Below are positions 34,478 through 45,446 of a DNA stretch of 64,000 nucleotides, in pieces. Each line of letters opens with the position of its first letter. Positions within the stretch are counted from its first letter, which is position 1. This stretch comes from Alnus glutinosa (lineage: Eukaryota; Streptophyta; Magnoliopsida; Fagales; Betulaceae), in the NCBI RefSeq assembly GCF_958979055.1, contig NC_084894.1, positions 687,001-751,000 of the forward strand, given 5' to 3'. A program made the position numbers and the translations under genes. The notes under the pieces were generated by a model that saw only the letters and a list, made by a program, of their open reading frames with translations, was not told where the DNA came from and did no database searches.

Positions 34478-34969
34478 GTAATACATTTGAGAGACTTGAC
34501 ATGGAATCTACCTATCCAAATAGATTGTCGGACAGTTTAAAATTTATTTGGACAGATAAATCTTATATAAGCTCTCAAATTGCTTAAAATTCCAGCCTCT
34601 TAGAAACAAAATAAGTCAAAGGGAATCCTAACAACTAACAAGCTACGCAAGGGCTTGATCAAGATATTTACTAAATCTTATCGTTATGCCTTTTTTTTTG
34701 TCCCCTTGTTACCAACATGATTCTTGTTCTAGTAGTTTCAAATAGTTCAACTACACTCTACAGAACTCTTTACAAAGCTATTGATGCCACCATTTGCAAC
34801 TTCTTGTGGGTTCTGGGTCCAGGATGCCAAGCCTAGGAAGCTTCATTTCATAGCTTGTCATGGCCTACATGGAGAGACATGGCCCAAGCCGGCTCTCCTT
34901 TTTCCATCTATAGCAATTTAAGAAAAAATGGCTCACTTATATATTAAAAAAAATATATTGGCTCAACCC

Positions 34970-35945
34970 ATAAACCAAAGTGATCGAGATGAACATTGCT
35001 CTTTTTCTTTTTCTTTTTCTATTCAAACATGAGAGAAGTGTTACAAGGACAGAGCCAAAATAGAAAAGGCTGTATAGACACAAGCACAAACGGTAGGCAA
35101 TAGTTTCATCTATGATTCTAAAAAAATTATAAAAAAATCGAGCCTTTCTAAGGGCCACATAAGAGGGTGACAAATGGCAAAATGACTCACTGAAGAGCCC
35201 CCAATTGATAAAGGCAACAACCACAATGAGGTGGTTGTAGCGGGAGAGACACTGTCAAAAACCAAAAGAAATATGATACATTACCACCCCAAGACACAAC
35301 TCTTGACCACCTTACCCATGTGGCAAAGTGGTCCCCTGGCTAGCTCTTGACCATCTTTGCCCCCGTGGTAACTTCTTTTTTTTTTTTTTTTAGAAAAAAA
35401 TCCTAAAGCTAGCTAGGGGACCACTTTGCCACATGTGTAAGGTGGTCAAGAGTTGTGTCTTGAGATGACAAAACCGCAAAAGATCATATCTCAAACCGAA
35501 AAGAATACGTTGAGAAAGAACGAAACCCAATTACAAAAATCTCCACTAACATATCATACTTCAAAGGAGCTGGGAGACGGTATCCCAAACACAACAATAA
35601 AAGCAACCAAAAATACAATAAAACACTAAAAAACAGTAGCAGCAACAACAGCAGAGGAAGACAATGAAATCATAATCCGAAAAGGCCACGCGCCAGTGAA
35701 GGGGATCCACATGCCAGTTTGTGGAGGACACTTGTTGGCAAGTGAGATCCACGTGCAGGCGTGGAGGCGAGTGGTAGGAAGCGAAGAGGCTCAGGAGCAT
35801 GGGGTGTGGCGCATCTGAGTGCCGGGTTGGTCGAGAAGAAAACCATCCCTCATCCCTTGAAAAACCACATGAGGTGGAGAAAGAACCTCACTAGGAGGGG
35901 TTAAACCTTACTCTTTCTTAGAGAGGAGGGTTTATATACGAACAT
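34970..35945 (-). mobile_element. Probable 3' end of a retroelement (non-LTR type), interrupted by a hairpin element
   Basis: Reading in reverse, a continuous T-rich, non-coding stretch ends in AAAAAGAAAAAGAAAAAG (about 34,998-35,020), resembling the tail of a LINE. A near-perfect hairpin (35291-35461) sits inside it. No domain can be read, so the class is uncertain. Confidence 0.3.
35291..35461. mobile_element. Hairpin (fold-back) MITE
   Basis: Left arm from AAGACACAACTCTTGACCAC and right arm ending GGTCAAGAGTTGTGTCTT pair over about 54 bp with few mismatches, around a roughly 60-bp loop containing poly-T. No clear target duplication. Confidence 0.7.
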
Positions 35946-36055
35946 TGCTGTTTACTTAATATCAAGGTATATGCCCTTACAACTTCTCACGAACCCCTTC
36001 AAAAAAGAAAAAAAAAAAAGAAAGAACTTCTCCCTAACATTAACTAACCAGCTTC

Positions 36056-36640
36056 CATTAATAAATGTCAGCATTAACAGCATACAACAACTCACTGGAA
36101 CAAGAGTTAAGCCACACACGATTAAACTGTTTGGACAAAGCTAGTTTATCTAGATTATGAGCAACCATGTTTCCTTCGCGTCTCACATGGGAGAACTTCC
36201 AGGAAAACAACGATCCCAACATCTGTCTTGTCTCGATCAAAAAATGCCCATGGATGGAATCGACTTCCTCCAGATTGCTTAGGGCCAGGATGATCTCTCG
36301 GGCATCACCCTCCAATTCGACCGATTGAAACCCCAAATTACGGCCAAAAGAAACAGCACACCGAGCGCCGACAGCTTCCGCAACAACTGGATCCCTGATG
36401 TAAGGAAAAACTTCACACTTGGCCGCCTTCACTTCTCCTAGGGAATCCATAGCAACGATCCCTATCCCCATAAGTTTTTTCCGGCCATCCAATGCTGCGT
36501 CCCAGTTGATTTTAATATAGTTTGGCGCTGGTTTGATCCATCTGCCATTGGGGGACTGCCCCCTTGCCCAAGGTCTTCAGCACGCAAATTAGCATTCTGG
36601 AATTCCTCCACCAGATCAAAGGCTTCTCTAATCAGGAAAA
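36056..36640 (-). mobile_element. Truncated LINE fragment, RNase H domain only
   Basis: Flanked by an exact 14-bp direct repeat AACTAACCAGCTTC (36042-36055 and 36641-36654). The minus strand from 36,492 encodes LMGIGIVAMDSLGEVKAAKC, VAEAVGARCAVSFGR, VELEGDAREI and HVRREGNMVAHNLDKLA, the plant LINE RNase H domain with its acidic residues. The preceding IKINWDAALD joins in frame, but the upstream REAFDLVEEFQNANLR lies in another frame. No poly-A tail is seen at the 3' side, which is unusual. Confidence 0.85.
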
Positions 36641-36790
36641 AACTAACCAGCTTCTATTTTCGATTAAGCAATAAAAGCTATTAATATTTCTTAAAAGAAC
36701 TTATCTCTATTATAAAAGAAAAAAGTGAAAAAAATAAATAAAAAATAAAAACAAAAACATATCCCCACAAGTCTGATACGCGGGATTTGA

Positions 36791-37891
36791 TCAAATCTCC
36801 ACCCAGCAGCCAGATCGAACAAAGCCACAAAACTCATCGGGCACACTGATCCTCACCAATTTACCATTTCTCCCTTCCCTCTCCATTTCCAACATATACA
36901 ACCCTTGTGGCGCACCTTGGTCGGCCGACCCTGTCACCAGGGTCCGTGCCCCCAACATAACCCCACAACTCCCAACTCGGACCGCCGAGTCCGACTCCGC
37001 CCAACTCGCCAGTTTCCCATCTCTCCTCACCCCAACACATGATCTCGGACACTGACCCGGCTCCCAAACCCCGTCCACCCGTCTCCACCGACCCGACCCG
37101 AATCCGTACACGTCGGCGCTTCCTTCGAACACCCCTTGCCTCTCCGTGCTGTACCCACTGACGACCCAAAACTCGTCCCCAATCAACGTTCCTTCGCACT
37201 CGTCTCGCTCCTGACTCAGATGAGTCAACTCCGCCCACTCGTCCCGCCTCATATCGTAAACCCACGCCGAACTCGACGCGTTCTTGTTCTCGTCCTGCCC
37301 GCCCGCGACGCAGACTCGGCCCTCATAAGCGCCGATCGCGAAGAACGAGCGCTTCGCGGGCATGTCCGCGCCTTGTCGCCACCGACTCGTCGTGAAATCG
37401 TACACGAAAACGTCGGTGACCGGGTTGTAACTCACAGGGTCCCAGCCGCCCATCACAACCAGCTTGCCTTCACATCTCGCCAATTGGCAAAACTGAGGCA
37501 GCCCATCGGGATACTTGGGAACCGGGTCGAGTAGTTCCCAAGTCCCTACGCCCCCTGGGTCAAACACGGTGATCCCATAACTCGGTGAGCTACTGCGTTT
37601 TCGCTCAGTAGAAGACTTGTTTGCACCAGAAAGAGCTTGCACCAAGCAAGCGACTTTGTGGGTATGCCCAGATTTCTTTCTATGGTGATAAAACTCCTTA
37701 CTTTTTAGAAGCTCGTGCCATCGCCGGCAGGCTCGGGAAGCGACTGCATGAGCCGTGTAAGGCACCCGAGTCAAGCACTCAAGGCCGACTTCTTCAGGCA
37801 AACCCGGTACCAACTCAGTGGACTCAGAACTTCCGATTTGCAATTGCAGGGCCATGAAAGCTTGGGACGCTTCAGTGTGGCATTTATTCAA
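36791..37891 (-). CDS. F-box/kelch-repeat protein of the KMD/KFB type
   Basis: Intronless gene, 366 residues from the first ATG; MALQLQIG at 37,855 is a likely alternative start giving 354 residues, nearer the family norm. F-box around residues 27-70 (LVPGLPEEVGLECLTRVPY ... RACRRWHELL), then HRKKSGHTHKVACLVQA, characteristic of this group. Kelch repeats follow: KLVVMGGWDPVSYNPVTDVF, GRVCVAGGQDENKNASSSAW, DEFWVVSGYSTERQGVFEG; the end SGCWVEI corresponds to the conserved GC-LEI C-terminus. Relatives are SCF substrate receptors that target type-B response regulators (cytokinin signalling) and phenylalanine ammonia-lyase for degradation. Most similar by eye to the At3g59940/At2g44130 branch; the target here is inference. 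Confidence 0.88.
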   Translation of the reverse strand: MNKCHTEASQAFMALQLQIGSSESTELVPGLPEEVGLECLTRVPYTAHAVASRACRRWHELLKSKEFYHHRKKSGHTHKVACLVQALSGANKSSTERKRSSSPSYGITVFDPGGVGTWELLDPVPKYPDGLPQFCQLARCEGKLVVMGGWDPVSYNPVTDVFVYDFTTSRWRQGADMPAKRSFFAIGAYEGRVCVAGGQDENKNASSSAWVYDMRRDEWAELTHLSQERDECEGTLIGDEFWVVSGYSTERQGVFEGSADVYGFGSGRWRRVDGVWEPGQCPRSCVGVRRDGKLASWAESDSAVRVGSCGVMLGARTLVTGSADQGAPQGLYMLEMEREGRNGKLVRISVPDEFCGFVRSGCWVEI

Positions 37892-37916
37892 ACCGTTGTA
37901 TAACTAAAATTCTGAC

Positions 37917-37957
37917 AGACACGTAATGGTGACGGCGCACGTAATGGTGACGGCGCA
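37917..37957. repeat. 18-bp tandem duplication upstream of the F-box gene
   Basis: ACGTAATGGTGACGGCGC occurs twice in direct succession (about 37921-37956), just upstream of the F-box start. Perfect copies, so probably recent. It contains ACGT cores. Confidence 0.8.
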
Positions 37958-40110
37958 GTGTGGTAGAAAGAGCCAATTACAGCTGTTGACCTTAATTATA
38001 CGTAAGAATCTTTTATTTCCTTCCACCACAGTCTCTTGACTTTAAAATTAGGGGAATGATATTTCTTCACATTTCACACTTATATTTGATATGCGACTCA
38101 TGTTTATTGGACTTAGTCCATAATTTATCTCTAAAAATTATTATTAATCAAAATATAATGATTATTCATCTTAAATTTAATAGTGATTTTAAAAATATCG
38201 TCACATTTAAGAGATGAGATTTAAGAGATAAAAAAAGATAAAAATCTTACGTATAACATTACTTATAGTCAATAGCGTAATATTCTAAATTCAAACAACC
38301 TAACGATCCACATTTAAAGTTGTTCACTATAATTAAAAGGACAAAAATTTCTTCCAAACTAAATTAGGTTGTCCCGATTTGGTCTATAAAAATATTATAT
38401 ATCTTTTTTAATATGAAAAATACATTTTTTTTTTTAATAGAAACCACAAATTATGAAGAAAAAAATTATTAAAAAAAGTATGTGCCTTGGTTGTCTCTGA
38501 TATTAGGAATGATTGGTTACAGAGAGAGTGTTTTGTTTTTGTAAGTCGGTCAATCTTTTTAATTTTACGGCATTAATTCAAAATAAAAGTCTATTTAAAA
38601 AGTTATTATAACTAAAATAAATTTTAATTATTAGTTTGATTGTATGATTTAGGGTTTTATCATATTTATGATGTGGTCTTTTTGAATTTCCCTCAAAAAC
38701 ATAAGAATATATATAATAAGATATCGATCTACAGCAAAAGATCAGGACAAAAAAAAAAAAAATAACAGGGAGATATTTGACTGGCTGGTATAAGGGAGGA
38801 TAAGGCAAACGAAGGTGCCCTAGGGGTGGGTCCCTTTTGCATAGGTGGCTGTCTGTGATTGTCCATGAGGATCATCTGGGGTCTTCCATCATGATTCATG
38901 AGGATGAGTTTAGGATGCCTCTGATATTTCCGAATGAGCAAAACATTTTGAAAGAAGAATGAATTTGAAAGGGGAAAGGAATTCCTTGCAAAAAGAAAAT
39001 GTGACAAATTGTTATAGATTCTGTGTTTTGTACGGTAATTTATTTATTTTTTTTTATTTTTTTTCTGATTTGAAAAAGTATTTTGACGTGAAATCTGCTT
39101 TTATGTTTTTAAGAGCGTTTTATATTTATATTGTTTGTTAATGAACAAAATTAACAATAAAAATAAGAGAAATGCTTCTTTTGCATTCTCTAGAAATAAT
39201 TACCTCATTTCATGTGTGAGAGGTGAAGATATAATTAGGAGCTATCTTTATAGTGTAATCCAAATGAGAACAATCATATTATGTTGATCACATATCCATT
39301 AAGGCAATTTAGAAGTCAATCTTTCCCAGCGGTGGAGGTAACAACAAAAATCCTACTTAAAAGTTCAATTTTTCATAATTTAATTGGGGCAAAAATTCAT
39401 TAAATAACATAACAAAGAAAAAGTCTACAAAATAAAAATAAAAAAAAATAAAAAGATAACATAGAAACTGTCAAAAGGAGGAGATCTTTTCATTGTCGAA
39501 CTAAAGAGATAAACACAAAGGAGATAGAAGAAATACAAATGATTCCCATTAAAAGATCAAGAGGCGGCCCATGTGCCCTTAATCAATAGTTTTTTTCTTT
39601 TTCTTTTTTTAAACAATGACAAATTACGATAAAAGTATGGTGAATAATATTTCTCTTTTCCTTAGAATAATGTTATACATCATGCTTTTATTTTACTTTT
39701 ATTCAATTTATTGACGTGACACTGTCGATCAGTCTTTGAATCATTTTCTTTAGAATAATGCAATATACCACACTTTTATTCTTTTTTTATTCCACCTTGT
39801 TGATCCCTTTTATCTTTCTTTTTTAAAATAATAATAATGATAATAATGACTAATCTAAAAGCTCATCAGGAAAATAAGATAAAAATGTGACTAATTGAAA
39901 TGTAGATGTGGTTCTAAATAATGTTCTAGAAATCTTGACCAAAGACAAAATAGGCAAATAGCCATCTTCACTGAATATAAGGAGACCCAGCTCAACTTGC
40001 TCTTGACGTGTTGTTTGGGAGGGTTGTCAAGGTCTTATAAATCAATCTTGCTAGTCATGTGGTACTTGTCACGTCAATCCGAACAGTATATATGAGATGG
40101 TCATGTGAAC
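37958..40110. other. Intergenic, AT-rich
   Basis: No gene seen. Two similar segments around 39,660-39,720 and 39,755-39,800 (RAATAATGYWATAYAYCA..CTTTTATT) are a diverged local duplication. The remainder is unassigned. Confidence 0.4.
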
Positions 40111-40391
40111 CCCGTTTGGTAACTCCTCTCAAGTATGAGGAAAATCTTTTTTTTGAATAATTGTAAAAAATGATTGATGTGATATAAAATAGAAAGAATT
40201 TATATATAAAAAATAATAATAATAATAATAATAATATAGTGGGTTTTTCTATTTAAATAATAATAAAAAAATTGCTGATGTGATATAAAAAGTAAAAAAA
40301 GTTAAGAATGTTTTGAAGTGAAGTTAATTTTTTTTTTTTTGGAGAAGTGAAAAAAAAAGAGAAGGAAGAGTGGAGGAGGTTGTCAAACGGG
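40111..40391. mobile_element. hAT-like MITE, inverted relative to the other two copies
   Basis: Ends CCCGTTTGGTAACTCC and TTGTCAAACGGG form inverted repeats. ATTGATGTGATATAAA and GGAGAAGTGAAAAA are the reverse complements of words in the MITEs at 18,370 and 32,521. Contains an (AAT)n run. Confidence 0.6.
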
Positions 40392-40509
40392 CCGTGATGT
40401 ATGCAGGCTAGGTCAAGCCATTAAAAGGTATGATTCATGTCGGCCCAAGCTTGGTGGATATAAAATCAAGCTAACACAACCCTAACTTTATTTTTATTTT
40501 TTTGGGTCC

Positions 40510-41855
40510 AACGATTGGGCTGAACAACTAGCCAACTAGGAATGGCCTTTTAGAAAGAAATAATCAATTCAGAACACTTCTTTTTCCTCCTCTTTCTTTG
40601 GCTCGAGGAAAAAAAGATTTAGCTTTTGAGTTGTATTTGTTGAAAAAATAGTATTTAGATAGTTTTGGGATGGGGGACTTAGTTTATTATTATATTGTTA
40701 TTTATATAGTTTAGGGTTCAACGTTTTTAAGGTTTAGGCTTTAGAGATTTTTTTGTTCTTATTTTAGGTAAAGAATGGGATCAAACTCATTCAGGTAAAT
40801 CTCCGTTTGTTAATACTTTTTAGATTATGCTTTTTATTTATTTTATTTTTAAAAAAAAAAAAAAAAATTATATGACATAAAGGTGAAAGTAATTTTGTTT
40901 GAATAACATTGAACCAAATTAATGGAGGAGTAATAATTTTTCAGTTCCTTGTAAACCCAAATTATCTTAGGTTGTAATGTAACAAGTATATGCACTATGA
41001 TAAAAAAAAAATAAAAAAAAATAAAAAACACCTTTTGGAGTGATCATTATCAGTTGAAAGATTGTTCTATCACAATTTTCTTATCAATCAGTGATGCTCC
41101 ATTAAGGGCTACAAAGGAAAGGACCTAGGATTACAGTTGAAATGAAGACGCATAAAGGAAAAGGCTCCCATTGGAAGTGCTTGTGAATCTAAACGACCCA
41201 ATCAAAACAAATTTGCTAAATTTTATAGGAGCCTAAATTTTTTGTTCAAGTTCTGTTCATTTAATAAACGAATCGAGTCCGAACATATTTACATGTAACT
41301 CTGCTTGCTTACAGCCCTATACACAGTCGGATGGATGTATAACTAACTTGAAATGAGTAAGTCGCAAATCACAATAGATATTTACTTATATTTTATTGAA
41401 TTTTTATATTTTTATACCTCCCATACCCAGCTATATTGAAGTTACCAACCTTACCCAAATTTTGGGTGGTAAATTGTTTTTATCGTCCTTGTTATGGTTG
41501 GGATACTTATCTCCCTGTTTCCACATACTTATCAAAAAAAATATATTTTTCAGTTAATTAATATTTGTAAAAATATCTTGGATTTGTCATTATCTTGAGA
41601 ATGATTAGAACAAGTATCAATCCAAAATTGAACCTATATGGGTTTTCGATCCAAGTATGGCTAAGTACATGAAATATAAGCCACCCAAAGCCAATGATGG
41701 GGCCGAAGAACTAGGGATGGCCTTTTAAGAAATAATCAAATTCAGAACACGTCTTTTTCCTCCTCTTTCTTTGGCTTGAGGTGAAAAAAAACCTCTAGCT
41801 TTGAGTTGTATTTGGCAATTTGTTGAAAAAAAAATAGAATTTAGATAGGCTAAAA
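40510..41855. repeat. Pair of 150-bp direct repeats 1.2 kb apart, with an LTR-remnant relative between
   Basis: 40510-40665 and 41695-41850 both contain GGATGGCCTTTTA/GGAATGGCCTTTTA, TTTTTCCTCCTCTTTCTTTGG and TTGAGTTGTATTTG. Between them, 40,920-41,110 matches the insert in the last intron of AAE copy 1 (GGAGTAATAATTTTTCAGTT; CAGTGATGCTCCATTAAGG). These may be the ends of one old element or separate fragments. Confidence 0.55.
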
Positions 41856-42274
41856 GCCTAAGACTCAACTAATAAAAAGCCTGTTTAGTTGACAGTCGAT
41901 GCAAAACGAGCTTGCCTTCATTGATGTTAAATCGCCACTTATCCTAAAATTATAAGATGAAAGCTTGACCGGCCATTCGTCAACGACACTGTCGGGGGTG
42001 ATGTCCTGAAAAAGTAACACTTCTACAAGAGGCAACTATACATATATTTATGTACAGCCACATCCTAAGCTCAATTTGCACTACCAAACTAATGAAACCA
42101 ACTCGTCGAGTATATTGTGCAAAATGTCTTTTGTAATTCTCTGGTTTCACAATAATTAATAGTTTAGCAAATCAAGCATCAATCTCATTTGCAGAGCTAT
42201 ATATCTTGGCACCACTTTAATTCTTGTAAGAAAACAATCTGCAGAAGATCAAGAAAGACCCTGTACTTATGTAC

Positions 42275-43690
42275 CTACTCCAAACCATGATCTTCCAATT
42301 TTTCTCCAGCATGATTGAAATCAAGCCACTTCTTGGAATTGCAAAAATTCATGAAGAAGTACCAAGCAATCCCACCCAGTGTCAGAAGAGCACTTACCAA
42401 AAAAACAGTTTTAGTAGCCACTGCCATTACATAAACTAAAAACCCAGATGGAATCAAGCACATAACCAGCAGCCCTGGCAAACTCATTGGAACTCTGAAG
42501 GGCCTATTCACTGCCGGCAACTTCTTCCTCAACCAAAGGAAAGATGCAAATTCCAATAGCATCCCCAAACTGTACAAGAAATTAACTGAAGATATAATGT
42601 TTACAAAACTCATGTAAGAAACTGCAAGTGTTATCACTGTTGAAAGCAAAATTCCCAACCAAGGTGTACCAAACCATGTAGACCTTACCCCGAAAAGTTG
42701 GGGTAAAAATCCTAAATCTGCCATTCCAAGAAGTTGGTATGCACAACTGCTCAATTGGGCTTCATAAAGCCCAATAACCGATAAAATTGCACCAATTTCA
42801 ATCCAGACTTTCAACCATTTCCCAGCAATTATTTCTGCAGCATCTGCAAAATACCCATCAACCCAATCTTCTTGATGTAGAGGTATAGCCCCAGTTACAG
42901 CCAGGAGAGGAATCAAGTAAGCCAAACAAGTGAACAACCCAGCAGAGAGCAATGCTTTTGGGAATGTTTTCTGAGGTTGTTCCACTTCACCAGCTAAAGT
43001 ACTAGCATTGTCCCAAAAATTCAAGTTCCAAAAAAGGGTATTGAAAAACAATGTCCAGTCTTTTCCCACACCCTCCTCACCCAAACTGATCCACCTACTA
43101 GGATCAATCTTAGGAATAGCAATCAAAGACATCACAATAAATGGCAAAAGTGAAACAATTCCTAGACTTACTGCAGTGTACCCGACTATAGTCAGACCAG
43201 TATAGTTCAAAAAAGACAGCACCAAAGTTGAAACAAATATAGCAAAATAGCGAGGCAGACCTGAAGAGAAAATAGGCAATACCAGCTTGAGATAGTCTAT
43301 GCATAGAACTGGGTATGAGGCCAAGTTTATGACCCCACTGAGGAACTTCCAGGAACCCATTAAGGAGCCCCAGAAGGGGCCAAAGGCCCGGTGGGCCCAG
43401 ATGACGAAGCCGCCATTGCCGGGGAAGGTGGTGGCGAGCTCGGCAGTGACGAGGGCCTCCGGGATGCTCCATATGAAGGGGAAGATGAAGAAGCCAAGGA
43501 TTGCAAAGAGAGGCCCGGCGGCCCCGACTGCAGACTCTTCGCCGTAGGGGCCGCCGGCAACCTCGAAGTAGATTAGGAAAACAAGTGGGATTAGAGCTAG
43601 TTTTTTCGGAGTGTTGGTGGTGGTCGGAAGTGGTGATAGTTCTTGTTCAAGGAGGGGCTGGTCGTTTGAGGAGGCGTGGGAAGTTTCCAT
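42275..43690 (-). CDS. PUT: Polyamine transporter (PUT/LAT family), intronless copy
   Basis: An APC-superfamily membrane transporter of 471 residues, about 12 predicted helices, in one exon. Family signatures: [19 protein letters not shown] in helix 1, [40 protein letters not shown] (about 225-245) and [19 protein letters not shown] near the end. Plant PUT proteins are proton-coupled importers of spermidine, spermine and putrescine, in the plasma membrane or internal membranes; paraquat enters by the same route. Most like PUT4/PUT5-type proteins by eye. It is the downstream member of a tandem pair with 46695-48230, on the same strand, and lacks the intron found in that copy. No defect visible. 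Confidence 0.9.
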   Translation of the reverse strand: METSHASSNDQPLLEQELSPLPTTTNTPKKLALIPLVFLIYFEVAGGPYGEESAVGAAGPLFAILGFFIFPFIWSIPEALVTAELATTFPGNGGFVIWAHRAFGPFWGSLMGSWKFLSGVINLASYPVLCIDYLKLVLPIFSSGLPRYFAIFVSTLVLSFLNYTGLTIVGYTAVSLGIVSLLPFIVMSLIAIPKIDPSRWISLGEEGVGKDWTLFFNTLFWNLNFWDNASTLAGEVEQPQKTFPKALLSAGLFTCLAYLIPLLAVTGAIPLHQEDWVDGYFADAAEIIAGKWLKVWIEIGAILSVIGLYEAQLSSCAYQLLGMADLGFLPQLFGVRSTWFGTPWLGILLSTVITLAVSYMSFVNIISSVNFLYSLGMLLEFASFLWLRKKLPAVNRPFRVPMSLPGLLVMCLIPSGFLVYVMAVATKTVFLVSALLTLGGIAWYFFMNFCNSKKWLDFNHAGEKLEDHGLE

Positions 43691-44486
43691 GGTTGGTGTT
43701 GGATCTTTTAGACTGAAAGCTGAAAGCTGGTTGGTCTGTTCTTTATGTCATTGGATTTCAAGATGGGGGGTGAGGAAGATGAAAGTGACGGCACTTACCT
43801 TTTTCCTCTCTCTTTTCAATTTTTTTTATTTTATTTTTTTATTTTATTTTTATTTTTTTAATTTTTAGTTTTTGTAAGTACGTTTTAGTGCAAGTTATTG
43901 GCTCCATAATGGTTGGATTAAATGGTGCATGCAATCTTAGGTGGTCCATAGCTGATTTAGGCTGACCTAATTGTTATGATTTGCTTTAAGCTATGAATGC
44001 ACGAAACATTCTTGACCAATTCTATAAGATGTCATAACTCCAGGTTTTGAGATTAGTGAAATTATGGAGACTTGATAAGGATTAGGATTCTTTATAATTG
44101 TTTGTTTAAATTTAAAAGAATTTGAAGAGGTGATTGTGAGAAACTATTTATGAGACCCACCTAACCCATGTAAAACATATGATCAATGAAAAATGATCTT
44201 TGCACAACATTGTTGCAACATTCACTCATCATGATCGGTATTGGTTAAATTAGGAGTATAAAGGAGAGTAGAAGATTGTGAGGTTCGAATAGAAGTCAAT
44301 GAACTTTACTAGTCCAAACTTCTTTCCATACCAGACACCCAAGAATGTGATTGGAGTGGCCCGGCCACCCCCAAGCGGTGGCCAATCACTTTAACCCTTA
44401 AGCTACTTCGCTTTTTGTTATTATTATTATTATTATTTTTAAAGCTTATCGGGCTCAATCCAAATCTTTTTTTTTTTAAAGTACAA

Positions 44487-44526
<40 letters not shown>

Positions 44527-45306
44527 AAACAACATCAAGGAACCCTAAAAGAGAAAGAAAAATTCATATTAAAACAGTGAGGAATGGTAGAAGAACTAAA
44601 AAGACAATAAGGGGTGGGAATACAGCTAGAGGTAAATCCAATCACGACCCAATTTGTTACATTGTGGGCACAGAAGTTTGTACTTCGGTTGATATTACTA
44701 GCTGACCAGCTAGTAGAGGAAGGGATAGTAGCAGAAAAATCCGAGATAATTGACGAGATACATTAATCTTGTGTGATCGTCGGATTATTGATGGCGAGAT
44801 TGACTGTGAGATTGTCACCTTGAAAAGTGATATGAGACAGCCACAGATATAAACAGAGTTGAGCAGTTAATAAAGCTGTTTTCTCCATACAAAGGGGTTG
44901 CAAGGCAGACTAATTCTTGACAAAGTTTGGATAATAGTTCCAGAAGAATCCCTACAAACAGCTGTTTGTGCTGAAAAAGTACTTGTGAGGCCGTATCATA
45001 ATTGATCTTAAAACAAAGAGGATCTGGCTTTATCCAAACCTAGTGAACATGAGCAATTTTATTTGTCCAAGCTGAAAAATGAATCCGAGAGGTTTGATTG
45101 ACAGCAGCAAATATAAATAAAGCATTAGGAATCCAACCATCATAATAAGCTTTATTGCGAGAGCACAAAATATTATTACAAGCCACCATAACAAAAATTT
45201 GAGAGAGACGAGTATCTTCAAAAGAAATACCTATGGTCCCCAGATGAAGAATAATATTTAACCAATCAGAAATATCAGAGATCGCAGATCTTTATTTTGA
45301 ATCAAC
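43691..45306. other. Intergenic between the two PUT genes, first part
   Basis: No gene. Poly-A at about 44,488-44,524; a small GC palindrome at about 44,358-44,390 (GGCCCGGCCACCCCCAAGCG and neighbours); otherwise unassigned. The T-rich stretch at 43,805-43,870 is the upstream flank of the intronless PUT gene. Confidence 0.45.
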
Positions 45307-45319
45307 AACCTAGATCTTT

Positions 45320-45433
45320 ATCCCCAAGGAGTAGTTCAATCGGCTGGGGATCACGCCTCATAAAGCGGAGATCACTAGTTCAAATCTCCTGTTCCCCTCT
45401 TGTGTGGACACGTAAAAAAAATTAAAAAAAAAA
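45320..45433 (+). mobile_element. Short tRNA-derived SINE
   Basis: Box A-like GTAGTTCAATCGGCTGGGG (45331) and box B-like ACTAGTTCAAATCTCC (about 45,374), poly-A-rich 3' end, and flanking 13-bp repeats AACCTAGATCTTT (45307-45319) and AACCTAGCTCTTT (45434-45446) with one mismatch. Too short and unpaired to be a working tRNA. Confidence 0.7.
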
Positions 45434-45446
45434 AACCTAGCTCTTT

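Noticed and set aside
43008-43860. Plus-strand frames opposite the PUT gene
   Set aside because: Antisense shadows of the 42275-43690 transporter with no family features of their own.
45331-45400. Possible tRNA gene
   Set aside because: Box A and B are present but the arms do not pair into a cloverleaf, and it has target duplications and an A-rich tail, so it is a SINE.
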